Below are positions 35,153-44,668 of a DNA stretch of 64,000 nucleotides, one piece after another. Where the stretch lies: NCBI RefSeq assembly GCF_001418085.1, contig NZ_LIQH01000040.1, forward strand, positions 1-64,000. The letters are read 5' to 3'. The DNA is from Lacinutrix algicola. Its GTDB lineage: Bacteria > Bacteroidota > Bacteroidia > Flavobacteriales > Flavobacteriaceae. Numbering within the stretch: the first letter of the stretch is position 1; every line of letters begins with the position of its first letter. Position numbers and translations under genes: made by a program. The notes under the pieces are model-generated. The model made no database searches. It had not been told where the DNA came from and saw only the letters and a list, made by a program, of their open reading frames with translations.

Positions 35153-35947
35153 TCACTCTAAACCAAAACTAAGCATTTTTACCAAATTCTGAGAATTGTC
35201 TAACTCTAAAAAGGGATATTCAATCTTACTTAAAAAAAGACCATTTGGGTGTGCAGCATAGGTTATTTTTAACTCTTTTTCTTGTCTTAAAATTTGCTTA
35301 AATGTGTTTAAACTTATTTTACCACGACCAACTTCTAGTAAATAATACACACAAATTCTAATCATACCGCGAAGAAAACGGTTGCTGGTTATTGTAAAAC
35401 GCATTCTGCCTTGTGCTTCGTTAATAAAGAGTTGGCAGTCGGTAATATTACAATACGTATTATCGTATACATCGGGTTGCTTGCAAAAGGCTTTAAAGTT
35501 TTTGGTTTCGCGAATAAGCACTGTGGCTTGTTTCATTACATCGAAATCCAACTTATAATCTTGATAAAAGGAGCTTTTATTATGCAGTATTGGGTTTTTG
35601 TGCCAATGTATAAAATAGTCGTAAGAGCGTGCTACGGCATGGTAACGGCAATGTTGCTCTACGGTAACTTCTATAATTTCGAAAACGGCGATGCTGTTGG
35701 GTAAGTTTTTATTCATTCGGAATTTTAAATCGAATGTTGGTGCTTCGTCTAAATTAATCTGAATTACATATTGACTTGCATGCACGCCTGCATCTGTTCT
35801 GCCACAACCATAAACGCTAATATTCTTTTTAAATATTTGAGAAAGTGTATTTTCTATAACTTCTTGTACCGTATTTGTGGTGGCTTTTTGCTTTTGCCAA
35901 CCGCTATAATCGCTACCATTAAAGCCTAAATGTATAAAATATCGCAT
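35153..35947 (-). CDS. truA: tRNA pseudouridine(38-40) synthase TruA
   Basis: This 264-residue enzyme converts uridines 38-40 in the tRNA anticodon stem to pseudouridine. The start MRYFIHLGFNGSDYSGWQ, the catalytic CGRTDAGVHAS with its Asp near residue 52, and the RSYDYFIHW and NRFLRGMIR segments are typical. Length is normal. A decayed copy of its first 36 codons and upstream region occurs 3.5 kb away at about 39406-39590, in the same orientation. Confidence 0.93.
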   Translation of the reverse strand: MRYFIHLGFNGSDYSGWQKQKATTNTVQEVIENTLSQIFKKNISVYGCGRTDAGVHASQYVIQINLDEAPTFDLKFRMNKNLPNSIAVFEIIEVTVEQHCRYHAVARSYDYFIHWHKNPILHNKSSFYQDYKLDFDVMKQATVLIRETKNFKAFCKQPDVYDNTYCNITDCQLFINEAQGRMRFTITSNRFLRGMIRICVYYLLEVGRGKISLNTFKQILRQEKELKITYAAHPNGLFLSKIEYPFLELDNSQNLVKMLSFGLE

Positions 35948-36052
35948 GTGTTGTATTAGAAAAAGTAAAACTAAGTATTGTAAAATGGTTACAACCTAAA
36001 TAAATAGGATAGTTATTATATGTTTTAAACGGTACAGATTGTATTGCATAAA

Positions 36053-36082
36053 AAAAGCATAAACTTTTTAATTTATGCTTTT
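36053..36082 (-). terminator. Terminator of the Nudix gene
   Basis: On the minus strand AAAAGCATAAA, an eight-base loop, TTTATGCTTTT, then a T run. It lies five bases after the Nudix stop codon. Confidence 0.8.
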
Positions 36083-36087
36083 GTGTT

Positions 36088-36618
36088 TTAAATAATACTA
36101 AGCGTTTTCTTTTCTGCTATTAGCTGTAATAAAAAAGTTTCTCGTTCTATAGACATGCCTTTTTTATCGCTTGTAGCCATTATTTTAATATTATGCGCTA
36201 TAGCGGTGTGTATATTAACCCAAACGGCTTGCATACCGTTAGTTGTTTCGTAGGCTTCTAAACTTGTATTGCCGAGCTCTGTATTAATTTCGCAAGTGTA
36301 GCAATAGGAAATCATGTGTTGCACATCGAAATCTGGTTTGTACCAAGGTCTGTATTCTTCGTAAATACCAAAAGGTTTAATGTTTCTAATGTTTTGGGCA
36401 CCAGTTTCTTCGTTAAGCTCTCTTTTCATGCCTTCTATTTTATCTTCGTCTAGATCTAAACCACCTCCAGGAAGACTGTAGTCTTCATATCTTTTAGTGT
36501 AAAGTAGTAAAATAGAATCGCCATTAATAACAATGCTTCTGGTCGCTAACCTTGTAAAGACAGATTTGTTTTCAAGGTCTATAACCTCTGGATGATAGTG
36601 TGTTTTTAAATTCTGCAT
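36088..36618 (-). CDS. Nudix hydrolase
   Basis: This 176-residue protein contains a complete Nudix box (G-x5-E-x7-R-E-U-x-E-E-x-G-U), read as GGLDLDEDKIEGMKRELNEE plus TGA, near residues 51-73. Nudix enzymes cleave nucleoside diphosphates linked to another moiety. The substrate cannot be told from the sequence. It has its own terminator and a second terminator upstream, so it is probably monocistronic. It lies in the block bounded by the two copies of the truA 5' region. Confidence 0.87.
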   Translation of the reverse strand: MQNLKTHYHPEVIDLENKSVFTRLATRSIVINGDSILLLYTKRYEDYSLPGGGLDLDEDKIEGMKRELNEETGAQNIRNIKPFGIYEEYRPWYKPDFDVQHMISYCYTCEINTELGNTSLEAYETTNGMQAVWVNIHTAIAHNIKIMATSDKKGMSIERETFLLQLIAEKKTLSII

Positions 36619-36720
36619 TTAGAGATTTTAATTTTGCGCAAAAATAACGGTTTGTTTTTTATATTGGAGTAGTGCAGTTACTTGTTTTATACTTTGTTTA
36701 ATTTGTGGGTTATTAAACAA

Positions 36721-36752
36721 AATAAAGCCCTGGATATATCCAAGGCTTTATT
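36721..36752 (-). terminator. Terminator of the aldehyde dehydrogenase gene
   Basis: AATAAAGCC, a mismatch, TGG, loop ATAT, CCA, a mismatch, GGCTTTATT. The interrupted 12-bp stem lies 26 bases after the dehydrogenase stop. Confidence 0.75.
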
Positions 36753-36777
36753 ATAATGGTAATTTAAATTGTTTTAA

Positions 36778-38280
36778 TTAAAAGAAGCCCATTGGTTTCT
36801 TGTCGTAAGAGATTAACATGTTTTTTACAACACGGTAATGATCTAAAGCCATTTTGTGGTTTTCACGACCAAAACCAGATTCTTTAACGCCACCAAATGG
36901 TGCGTGAGCAGGATAAGTATGGTATTGGTTTACCCAAACTCTACCTGCTTGTATAGCACGAGGTACTTGGTATAATTCGTGTGCATCACGAGACCAAACA
37001 CCGGCACCTAAACCGTAAGGCGTATCGTTTGCAATGGCAATTGCTTCTTCTGTAGAACTGAATGTTGTTAAAGCTACAACTGGACCAAAAATTTCTTCTT
37101 GGAAAATACGCATCTTATTATTTCCTTTTAATACTGTAGGTTGGATGTAGTATCCTTCAGAAAGTTCACCTTCATAATTACCAGCATCACCACCAGCAAC
37201 AACTTCTGCACCTTCATCTTTTCCTATTTTAATATAGTCAAGAATTTTGTCGTATTGTGGCTTAGAAACTTGAGAACCAATCATTGTTTCTGGATCTAAT
37301 GGGTTTCCTGTTTTAATTGCTTTTAAACGCACTTTCATTTTTTCGATAAAAAGATCTGCAATATCCTCATGCACTAAAATACGTGATGGAGCAGTGCAAA
37401 TTTCACCTTGATTTAAAGAAAACATTAATGCACCTTCAATAGCTTTACTAAAGAAATCGTCGTCATGATCTGCTACAGATGGAAAAAATACGTTTGGAGA
37501 TTTACCACCTAATTCCATAGTTACAGGGATAATGTTTTCGGCAGCATTGTGTAAAACTTTACGCCCAGTTTCCGTAGAACCTGTAAAAGATAGCTTTGCA
37601 ATACGCTTAGATGTTGCTAAAGCCGCGCCAGCCTCAGCACCAAAACCAGTTACAATGTTTAATACACCTGCTGGTAAAATATCACCAATAAGTTCCATTA
37701 ACATAATAACACTTGTAGGTGTTTGTTCTGCTGGTTTTACAACAGCTGTACAACCGGCTGCTAAAGCTGGAGCAATTTTCCAAGCTAACATTAACATTGG
37801 AAAGTTCCATGGAATAATTTCTCCAACAACACCAACGGGTTCATGTAATACGATACTTACTGTATCTTTATCATGTTCTGAAATACTACCTTCGTCTGCA
37901 CGAATTACACCTGCGAAATAACGAAAGTGATCGATACAATAAGGGATATCTGCTGCACGAGATTCGCGAATTGGTTTACCGTTATCAATCGTTTCTAAAG
38001 TTGCTAAGTACTCAAAGTTATCTTCCATAACTTGAGCAATTTTTAATAACATATTACTACGCTCTGTTGCTGATGATGTACTCCAAGCAGGAAATGCTTC
38101 GTGTGCTGCGTCTAACGCAAGATCGATATCTTCTTGTGTTGAACGTGCTGCTTGTGTAAATACTTTACCATCTACAGGAGAAACGTTATCGAAATATTGA
38201 CCTTTAACTGGGTCTACAAATTTTCCTCCAATAAAGTTTCCATACTTTTCTTTAAATTCGGGTTTAGTTACATTTGCCAT
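36778..38280 (-). CDS. NAD(P)-dependent aldehyde dehydrogenase
   Basis: This 500-residue enzyme oxidises aldehydes to acids in the cytoplasm. Visible family motifs are the nucleotide-site [24 protein letters not shown], the general base in MELGGKSPN near residue 255, and the catalytic Cys in [11 protein letters not shown] near residue 293, followed by [12 protein letters not shown] at 38280 ([16 protein letters not shown]) is the natural start; the longer frame upstream is a chance extension. The AraC-type regulator gene immediately upstream on the same strand is the likely controller. Confidence 0.92.
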   Translation of the reverse strand: MANVTKPEFKEKYGNFIGGKFVDPVKGQYFDNVSPVDGKVFTQAARSTQEDIDLALDAAHEAFPAWSTSSATERSNMLLKIAQVMEDNFEYLATLETIDNGKPIRESRAADIPYCIDHFRYFAGVIRADEGSISEHDKDTVSIVLHEPVGVVGEIIPWNFPMLMLAWKIAPALAAGCTAVVKPAEQTPTSVIMLMELIGDILPAGVLNIVTGFGAEAGAALATSKRIAKLSFTGSTETGRKVLHNAAENIIPVTMELGGKSPNVFFPSVADHDDDFFSKAIEGALMFSLNQGEICTAPSRILVHEDIADLFIEKMKVRLKAIKTGNPLDPETMIGSQVSKPQYDKILDYIKIGKDEGAEVVAGGDAGNYEGELSEGYYIQPTVLKGNNKMRIFQEEIFGPVVALTTFSSTEEAIAIANDTPYGLGAGVWSRDAHELYQVPRAIQAGRVWVNQYHTYPAHAPFGGVKESGFGRENHKMALDHYRVVKNMLISYDKKPMGFF

Positions 38281-38487
38281 AATTATAAGTTTTTTTAATG
38301 TGAATAAATACTTTGTGACAAGCATTTTAATTATGGTACAAAGATAGAATGGAGGAGAGGATTCGTATTTATTGATACAGTTCAATAACTTATGAAAACA
38401 GTCCAGATAGTAAAAACTAGTGTTAATTAAATCTTAATTAATTATTAAAATACTGATTATTAGTAGTTTAAAATAAAATAGGAATAT

Positions 38488-39321
38488 TTAAATTTCGGTT
38501 GGACTAATTCCGAATTTGTTTTTAAACGCGGCACTAAAGTTAGAAAGGTTGTTATAACCGACGTCTAAATAGATGTCAGACGCTTTTAAATCGCCTCCTT
38601 GTAGCAACTCTTTAGCCTTTTGTAAACGCTTATCTTTTAACCATTTTCCTGGAGCTTCTTTATATTCTGCAGTAAAATGTCTTTTAAAAGTGGATAAACT
38701 CATATTGCATAAAAATGCAATTTCTTCTAATTTTAGGTTAGAGTGTATGTGGTCTTCAACTATATTTTTAAAAGGCGACACTTCTTTAGATATTAATGCG
38801 TGTAAGTAATGTTCAAACTCACTACCATATTTGTCTAGTAAGTACAATAGTATTTCGTCAAATTTAAGCGCTAATATTGCATCGCAATATGGAGAATCTT
38901 CAAAAGTGATGGAAGATAACGAACTTATAAAGGACGCAATATAATCATCATTTTCTATTACAAAATATGGCACCTTTTCTTGGTAAGGCTTTACGTTTTT
39001 GGTGTATTTACTTAAAAAATCGGTAAGTTTTTTTTCTGAAAAGAAGAACAGTTTACAATAATAAATGGCTTCTGTGTCAAGTAACTCGGTCCAAAGCCAG
39101 TTTCCTTTTTTTAGTAATAACGATTGCTCGCTATTTACCGCTTTAGAGGTATTTGCAAAATGGACTTGCTTTTTACCAACTTGCAAAAAACTAAACATAT
39201 TCATACCTAAATTCACTTTGCTTTTAACAACGTCTGTGGTCATTTTAAAGTCGTAAACAAATAAATCTGGGCTTTCTTTTTTATTCTCAATATAAAGTTC
39301 GGGTATGTTTTCTATTGCCAT
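38488..39321 (-). CDS. AraC-family transcriptional regulator
   Basis: This 277-residue regulator has a C-terminal AraC DNA-binding domain (about residues 170-277). The two helix-turn-helix units are visible as LEEIAFLCNMSLSTFKRHF and ASDIYLDVGYNNLSNFSAAF, followed by KNKFGISP. The N-terminal half is an effector-sensing cupin-like region of uncertain ligand. It lies upstream of the aldehyde dehydrogenase gene on the same strand with a 207-base gap and is its likely activator. The region just upstream of its start is a chimeric relic of truA and a lipoprotein gene. Confidence 0.86.
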   Translation of the reverse strand: MAIENIPELYIENKKESPDLFVYDFKMTTDVVKSKVNLGMNMFSFLQVGKKQVHFANTSKAVNSEQSLLLKKGNWLWTELLDTEAIYYCKLFFFSEKKLTDFLSKYTKNVKPYQEKVPYFVIENDDYIASFISSLSSITFEDSPYCDAILALKFDEILLYLLDKYGSEFEHYLHALISKEVSPFKNIVEDHIHSNLKLEEIAFLCNMSLSTFKRHFTAEYKEAPGKWLKDKRLQKAKELLQGGDLKASDIYLDVGYNNLSNFSAAFKNKFGISPTEI

Positions 39322-39343
39322 TTATTTTCTCTAAATCGTGTTA

Positions 39344-39405
39344 ATGTAATATTAATAGCTTCTAAAACCTTTTTAGGTATAACTTCTAAATGGTTGTTTA
39401 AAATA
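39344..39405 (-). pseudogene. Fragment of the NTF2-like lipoprotein gene
   Basis: Read on the minus strand this gives ILNNHLEVIPKKVLEA plus a few more residues. That matches the VLNKHLEAVPKKDLEA segment of the intact gene at 40290-40784, and the DNA aligns over about 60 bases. It directly follows the truA relic, forming a chimera. Confidence 0.75.
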
Positions 39406-39516
39406 TTATAATAGAGTTTTTTCGCTAATATCTTCAATAGTCTTTGTTGTACTGCTGTGGCGTTGCCAACCTCTGTAATTGCTGCCATTAAAATATAAAG
39501 GTATAAAATATCGCAT
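39406..39516 (-). pseudogene. Relic of the truA 5' end
   Basis: The minus strand encodes 36 residues from ATG 39516 to TAA 39406. MRYFIPLYFNGSNYRGWQ compares with MRYFIHLGFNGSDYSGWQ of intact TruA, and later TTKTIEDISEKTL compares with TTNTVQEVIENTL. The catalytic region is missing. Similarity continues upstream of the start into about 39590 (shared ATAGTTATTATAT stretch). This is a decayed partial duplication. Confidence 0.85.
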
Positions 39517-39611
39517 CTGTAAATTAGAAATAAGTAAAGCTAATATGGCTTAAGATAACAGATAGTTATTATATATTTTAACTGTTAATGTAAAACGCTT
39601 GTTGTTTTCTT

Positions 39612-40232
39612 TTATCTTTTTCCAGCAATAGACATTTTGTTATCTTCTACTAGAATAACTTCTGTGTTACTTATTGGAACGAGTTTAATTTTAGAGTCGT
39701 ACGCTTTAAAAACACTATCTGCTGCTGCTTTAAAAGGTTCGTTTGTGTAATGTGGTAACGGATAAAAATCTATACTATTTAAAGCACTGTAGTCTTTTAG
39801 GTTTTCGGCTTTAGTTTTATCATCCATTTCTTCAACATATGTAATGCTTTTAGATAGTATTACAGAACCTGCCGAAGCGCCAACATATACTTTACCATTT
39901 TCTATTTCGGAACTTATAACTTTATCTGCTCCAGATTTTATAAGTTCTTGAAGTAAATAAAATGTATTGCCTCCAGAAACGTAAATAAAGTCGTTTTTTT
40001 CAATGGTTTCTTTAACTTTTTCTTGAGAGGTATTGGCTATATCTAAGTCTTGTACAATAAGGCCTAATTTTTCTAATGCTTTTTTGTCGTCGTCTACATA
40101 GCCTTTATAGTCTTCGGGAACACTTGCTATTGGAATAAACGTAATTGTTTTATGCTTTAGTTTTTCACCTACAAAAGGTTCTAAAAATTCTGCAACATCA
40201 ACAAATGAAGAGGATAGGAAAAGTTTTTTCAT
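39612..40232 (-). CDS. Peptidase E-like serine peptidase (family S51)
   Basis: This 206-residue protein belongs to the class I glutamine-amidotransferase-like fold of peptidase E. The nucleophile segment VYVGASAGSVILS (GxSAGS) lies near residue 118, and an FIYVSGGNTFYLLQEL segment near 82 forms the conserved GG-N turn. The C-terminal DFYPLPHYTNEPF supplies the active-site His. Peptidase E cleaves Asp-X dipeptides in E. coli; the exact substrate here is unknown. A short gap to the upstream lipoprotein gene suggests co-transcription. Confidence 0.83.
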   Translation of the reverse strand: MKKLFLSSSFVDVAEFLEPFVGEKLKHKTITFIPIASVPEDYKGYVDDDKKALEKLGLIVQDLDIANTSQEKVKETIEKNDFIYVSGGNTFYLLQELIKSGADKVISSEIENGKVYVGASAGSVILSKSITYVEEMDDKTKAENLKDYSALNSIDFYPLPHYTNEPFKAAADSVFKAYDSKIKLVPISNTEVILVEDNKMSIAGKR

Positions 40233-40289
40233 TAATTTTATTTCTTAAACGTTAAATTGAATTTGGTTTCAAAACACCTGATTTGTTTT

Positions 40290-40784
40290 TTAATCTGTAG
40301 ATTTTTTAACAGAACTGGCATGATCTTTAATAAAATACCAATGGCCATTTATGTTTTGCAAATCGTAACTTACTATCATTTTATTAAAATAAGGTTTACC
40401 GTTACGAAGCGGTTCACTATAGACAACTTCTACAATGGCCATCCCTAATGTTTCACCAATACTTGTATTCAATACTTTGGTTGTAAAAGACCACTCTAAA
40501 TCTGCTGCAAACCAATCTTTATGGTATTGCATAAAGTCTGCATTTGTGTATGTTGGCTCAGTACTTGGTAAAATAAGTTGCATATTACCATTAGGAGTTA
40601 AGGTGTTTTTCATAGCTTCTAAATCCTTTTTAGGCACAGCTTCTAAATGTTTGTTTAAAACAGAATGAAAGGCCTTTTTGTTTGCTTCTTGAATGGCTAT
40701 AGTATCTACTTTTACAATTGGTTCTGGTGCGTTATTACAGCTAAATATTGATAATACTAGAAGTAGAAATATGGTGTGTTTCAT
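40290..40784 (-). CDS. Lipoprotein with an NTF2-like (SnoaL/DUF4440-type) domain
   Basis: This 164-residue protein has a lipoprotein signal peptide with lipobox LSIFSC (Cys near residue 16). The following cone-shaped NTF2-like domain (about residues 35-155) has the typical HLEAVPKKDLEAMKNTLTPNG helix and an ENN..WYFIKDH final strand. Such domains bind small ligands or act as enzymes; no catalytic residue is assignable. A 60-base fragment of it recurs at 39344-39405. It sits 10 bases after the monooxygenase gene stop, so the two are probably one operon. Confidence 0.8.
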   Translation of the reverse strand: MKHTIFLLLVLSIFSCNNAPEPIVKVDTIAIQEANKKAFHSVLNKHLEAVPKKDLEAMKNTLTPNGNMQLILPSTEPTYTNADFMQYHKDWFAADLEWSFTTKVLNTSIGETLGMAIVEVVYSEPLRNGKPYFNKMIVSYDLQNINGHWYFIKDHASSVKKSTD

Positions 40785-40794
40785 AATAAATAGT

Positions 40795-41925
40795 TTATTC
40801 TTTTAAATCGTAAACAGAGTACATGTTTTTGTCTATTAGCTTTTTAGGAATCGCACTAAAAAGAGCATTTCTTACAGAATAACCAGTATTTAAGTTGGCT
40901 ATTTTTCCTGTAAACCAAGATTGCTTCACGATACTATTTACACGTTTAAAACGTTTGTTTTCGAAAGCTTTGAAATTGTTTTGGGTTGGGTTTTCAGCAA
41001 TCAATTTTCCTAAATAATAGGCATCTTCGATGGCTTGAGCACCACCTTGTCCCATATTAGGCGTTGTAGCATGTGCTGCATCACCAATAAGGCAAACATT
41101 ATCTTTTTGCCAGTGTTTTATGGGTTTTAAATCGGTGATATCGTTTCTTAATATAGCGTTGATTTCGGTGTTATTTATAAGTTCGTTTACCAAAGGATGG
41201 AAATCTTTAAAGTAGGAGAGTAGCTTGTTTTTTAAAACTGCTCTATCATCTTTTTGAAACGCTTCACTGTTTTTTACTGCAAACCACGAAGTTTCATTTT
41301 CTGAGAGTTGAGATAAACCAAACCTGATGCCTTTTCCCCACATTTCGATACCTCTGTCTTTATATTCTGGTGGTAAAGCACTTTTCATGACGCCACGCCA
41401 ACAGGTTTGTCCAGAATACCGAATTTGAGATTTTGGAAATAATTGTGCACGCACTTTAGAGTCTATACCATCTGCACCAATAAGGTATTGGCTTTGTGTT
41501 GTTGCACCATCTTGAAACGTTACAGTTACAGAATTATTTTCTTGCTTATAAGATGCAAAAGCTTTGTTCCAGTGTATTTTCTCTTTTGGGATAGCTTCTA
41601 TTAAAACCAATTGTAATTTTGCACGATGAATGGCTACTGTAGAGAACCCGTATTTTTCTTTGGCAGGTAATTGGCTACTATCAGCTAATGGTTTTAATTT
41701 TTCGGTAGATAATGTAATACGATCGACAACATTACTCACTTTAAAAATACTATCAATAACACCTGCGAATTCTAAGACTTGCAATGCGTTTGGTGCCAAC
41801 CAAATTCCTGCACCTAATGCGTTTGGTCCTTTAGCTTTTTCAAATATTTGATAGTCTATGTTTAATTTCTCGAAGACTACAGCAGTGGTTAAACCGCCAA
41901 TTCCGGCACCTATAATTGTGTACAT
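40795..41925 (-). CDS. FAD-dependent monooxygenase
   Basis: This 376-residue flavoprotein hydroxylase of the PHBH/UbiH group has the Rossmann motif GAGIGGLTTAVVFEKL at the N-terminus, the GADGIDSKVR DG-motif near residue 155, and the GD motif LIGDAAHATTPNMGQG near residue 287. It probably uses NAD(P)H and O2 to hydroxylate a small aromatic or lipid substrate. The substrate is not evident. The NTF2-like lipoprotein and peptidase E genes follow on the same strand with small gaps. Confidence 0.87.
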   Translation of the reverse strand: MYTIIGAGIGGLTTAVVFEKLNIDYQIFEKAKGPNALGAGIWLAPNALQVLEFAGVIDSIFKVSNVVDRITLSTEKLKPLADSSQLPAKEKYGFSTVAIHRAKLQLVLIEAIPKEKIHWNKAFASYKQENNSVTVTFQDGATTQSQYLIGADGIDSKVRAQLFPKSQIRYSGQTCWRGVMKSALPPEYKDRGIEMWGKGIRFGLSQLSENETSWFAVKNSEAFQKDDRAVLKNKLLSYFKDFHPLVNELINNTEINAILRNDITDLKPIKHWQKDNVCLIGDAAHATTPNMGQGGAQAIEDAYYLGKLIAENPTQNNFKAFENKRFKRVNSIVKQSWFTGKIANLNTGYSVRNALFSAIPKKLIDKNMYSVYDLKE

Positions 41926-41971
41926 TAAAGTTATTTAGTGTGTTGTTGGTTCGTTTGATCTTTACAGAAAA

Positions 41972-42041
41972 TTGTATCGAGAATCTTATCTAAAGTTCCC
42001 GATACAAAATCAATAATTTCATTGCATTTAATTATTGATTT
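41972..42041 (-). terminator. Two consecutive stem-loops downstream of the YfcC gene
   Basis: One hairpin pairs TTGTATCG with CGATACAA (41972-42007). The next pairs AAATCAATAATT with AATTATTGATTT (42007-42041, 12 bp). They fill most of the gap between the transporter stop and the monooxygenase start and probably end the transporter transcript, although no strong T run follows. Confidence 0.55.
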
Positions 42042-42068
42042 CACTCGAACTGACAACTGTTTTTCTTC

Positions 42069-43562
42069 CTATAAATATACGGAAACAGTCATAACTAATA
42101 AAGTAAATACAACCAAAGTAATAAATAAAGGCATGATAAATTTAAGCCATTTATCGTATCCTACTTTTACTATTGCTAAAGACGCTAATATTAATCCAGT
42201 TGGGTTTATTAAATAAAATAAGCCCATTCCGTATTGATATGCATTGACTACAATTTCTCTTCCTACACCAACGCCATCAGCTAAAGGCGACATAATTGGC
42301 ATGGTTAAAACTGCCATTCCAGACGAACTTGGAATAAAGAACGAGAGTACAGCATAAATACCTGTCATGGCACTTGCAAATACACCTTTATTCATGCCGT
42401 TGGTAACATCGCTCGCGTAATATAACATGGTATCGCTAATCATTCCATCATCCATAATAACCGTTATTCCTCTGGCGATACCAATAATTAATGCAACACC
42501 TAGTAAATCTCCTGCACCTTTTACAAAAGTATCGACAAAAGTAGATTCTTTAATTTTTGAAACAATACCTATTAAAATAGCACCTACTAAAAAGGTTGCA
42601 GACATTTCTTGCAAATACCATCCGTACATTGATACTCCTGCAATCATGATTATAAAACATGCCGCAAAAACAAATAATGAAATACGAAGGCGTGTTGTAA
42701 ATTGAACGCTTTCTGTTTCTGCTTTGCCAAAAAGTGCCATTATTTCGTCTCTTTGATCGTAAATTATAGATTTTGTAGGATCATTTTTTACACGTTTTGC
42801 ATACCTTAAAATGTATCCTATAGAAATTAGTAAACACGCCGAAAGCATTATTATTCTACCAATTAATCCTGTAGTCCAACTTATTCCAGCCGCATCACTT
42901 GCTATCATTGTGCTAAACGGATTAACGGTTGAGCACATGGTACCAATGGAAGAGCCAATAAAAATACAAGCAACACCAACCAAAGCATCATACTTTGCGG
43001 CTAAAAAGACGGGTATTAAAATAGGGAAGAAGGCCATGGTTTCTTCAGCTAAACCAAACGTTGTGCCTCCAATGGATATTAAAAGCGTTACTAAAATAAT
43101 TAGTATAAACTCGTAACCTTTTAATTTATCGGTTAGCCATGAAATACCAGCATCAAAAGCACCTGTGCTGTTTATAATACCAATTAGACCGCCAATAATT
43201 AAGACTAGAAAAATGATTTCGGCAGATTCTATAATTCCTTTTACCGGTGATTTAATAAACTCAAAAATGCCTTGTGGTCTAGCTTCTAGTTTTTTGTAAG
43301 TATTTGGAATATTAATCGCTTTATAAATATCACCTCCTGTAAATTTCTCTAAAGGTATTTTTATAGATAATGCGTTTAAAGTTTCTTGTGTTGCTGGCAG
43401 ATTTATAGATTTTTCAGAACTTGCTTGTGTAAAATTATTAGTATCTGTATTGTAAACTAAAGTATCGTATTTTCCTGCAGGAATAAGCCAAGTTAATAAC
43501 GTTACAAGTGCAGCTATAATTAGTAAAATGGTTTGTGCTGTTGGAAATTTAATGTTTTTCAT
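42069..43562 (-). CDS. YfcC-family membrane transporter
   Basis: This 497-residue integral membrane protein has about 12 transmembrane helices. Conserved parts of the YfcC/DcuC-like ion-transporter superfamily are visible: TWLIPAGKYD at the N-terminus, GGTTFGLAEETMAFFPILIP near residue 165, and FFIPSSSGMAVLTMPIMSPLAD near 405. Substrates in this family include amino acids, short peptides and dicarboxylates; the actual one is unknown. It appears monocistronic, with stem-loops after its stop and ung divergent upstream. Confidence 0.86.
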   Translation of the reverse strand: MKNIKFPTAQTILLIIAALVTLLTWLIPAGKYDTLVYNTDTNNFTQASSEKSINLPATQETLNALSIKIPLEKFTGGDIYKAINIPNTYKKLEARPQGIFEFIKSPVKGIIESAEIIFLVLIIGGLIGIINSTGAFDAGISWLTDKLKGYEFILIILVTLLISIGGTTFGLAEETMAFFPILIPVFLAAKYDALVGVACIFIGSSIGTMCSTVNPFSTMIASDAAGISWTTGLIGRIIMLSACLLISIGYILRYAKRVKNDPTKSIIYDQRDEIMALFGKAETESVQFTTRLRISLFVFAACFIIMIAGVSMYGWYLQEMSATFLVGAILIGIVSKIKESTFVDTFVKGAGDLLGVALIIGIARGITVIMDDGMISDTMLYYASDVTNGMNKGVFASAMTGIYAVLSFFIPSSSGMAVLTMPIMSPLADGVGVGREIVVNAYQYGMGLFYLINPTGLILASLAIVKVGYDKWLKFIMPLFITLVVFTLLVMTVSVYL

Positions 43563-43714
43563 ATGTGTTGTTCTTACAAAAGCAGAACTCTATTTTTTGG
43601 TGTTTGTTTTCTTAAATCGCAAATATAATATCAAGCAATGCATGATAAAAACAAGTAATCGTTTTTATAGCACTAAAGATAGTATTATTTTTATTCCGAA
43701 ATACAAAAATACTA

Positions 43715-44380
43715 ATGACAACAGACATTCACAACAGTTGGAGACAAGAGTTACAAACAGAATTTAATAAGCCTTATTTTATATCGTTAATTGAGTTTGT
43801 AAAAACAGAATACAATAATACACAGTGTTTTCCTCCAGAAGATCTTATTTTTAATGCTTTTGAAAAATGCCATTTCAACGATTTAAAGGTTGTTATTATT
43901 GGTCAAGATCCTTATCATAATTTCAATCAAGCCAATGGTTTGTGTTTTAGTGTGAATGATGGCGTGAAACATCCGCCTTCGTTAATCAATATTTTTAAGG
44001 AAATTGAAACCGATTTAGGTATTGCTTATCCAGAAAGTGGAAATCTAGAACGCTGGGCAGAACAAGGTGTGTTTTTACTGAATGCGACTTTAACTGTTCG
44101 TGCACATGAAGCCGGAAGTCACCAAAAACAAGGTTGGGAAACCTTTACCGATGCGGTTATTAAAACTATAAGTGATAAAAAAGAGAATGTTGTGTTCTTA
44201 CTTTGGGGAGGTTTTGCTAAGAAAAAAGCAAAGCTGATTGATAAAAAGAAGCATCATATTTTAGAATCTGGTCACCCTTCTCCTTTGAGTGCTAATCGAG
44301 GTTACTGGTTTGGAAACAAACATTTTAGTAAGACTAATGTTTTGTTAGAAAAACTTGATTTGGTCAAAGTGGAGTGGTAG
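43715..44380 (+). CDS. ung: Uracil-DNA glycosylase
   Basis: This 221-residue family-1 UDG removes uracil from DNA in base-excision repair. The water-activating loop GQDPYHNFNQANGLCFSV near residue 65 and the C-terminal minor-groove loop GHPSPLSANRGYWFG near residue 188 are intact, as is the LLWGGFAKKKA region. ATG start at 43715. Its stop codon is immediately followed by the first copy (R1) of the repeat family that surrounds the DUF559 gene. Confidence 0.95.
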   Translation: MTTDIHNSWRQELQTEFNKPYFISLIEFVKTEYNNTQCFPPEDLIFNAFEKCHFNDLKVVIIGQDPYHNFNQANGLCFSVNDGVKHPPSLINIFKEIETDLGIAYPESGNLERWAEQGVFLLNATLTVRAHEAGSHQKQGWETFTDAVIKTISDKKENVVFLLWGGFAKKKAKLIDKKKHHILESGHPSPLSANRGYWFGNKHFSKTNVLLEKLDLVKVEW

Positions 44381-44387
44381 ATTGAAA

Positions 44388-44630
44388 ATCGCTTCGCATT
44401 TTCTCCAAACTCTCCGTCTTTTCTTTGAAAAAACACCTCTCTTTGACTAAAGAGAGGAACTGTACTAGATTATATTTCTTTAATATTTAGGATTGTTTGT
44501 TGATACAAAAGTTCTGGTTTTCTATATTTTACACTAAAGTTGAATTGTACTGGCTCTCCTCTTATTTTAAGAATAGAATGAATTTTGATTTCCTTAGAAA
44601 TGGAAAGAAAGAGGAGTTAATAGTCGTTAT
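44388..44630 (+). repeat. DUF559-associated repeat copy R1
   Basis: A unit of about 240 bases beginning ATCGCTTCGCATTTTCTCC. It contains the hairpin CCTCTCTTT-GACT-AAAGAGAGG at 44436-44457 and a second, imperfect CTCTCCTC/GAGGAG palindrome, ending near GAGGAGTTAATAG. It starts seven bases after the ung stop codon. Confidence 0.8.
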
Positions 44631-44668
44631 AATTTAACTCTGTGCTTTAATACTTAGATAGCTTAAAA

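Noticed and set aside
35411-35704. 97-codon plus-strand frame opposite truA
   Set aside because: Lies fully within truA coding sequence; the truA motifs on the other strand are clear.
36778-38385. N-terminal extension of aldehyde dehydrogenase to 38385
   Set aside because: The extra 35 residues are not family-like; ATG 38280 gives the normal N-terminus.
42427-43116. Plus-strand open frames opposite the YfcC gene
   Set aside because: Hydrophobic antisense shadows of transmembrane helices; no start context or similarity.
43528-43767. 79-codon plus-strand frame spanning the YfcC-ung gap
   Set aside because: Overlaps both real genes in other frames and has no recognisable features.
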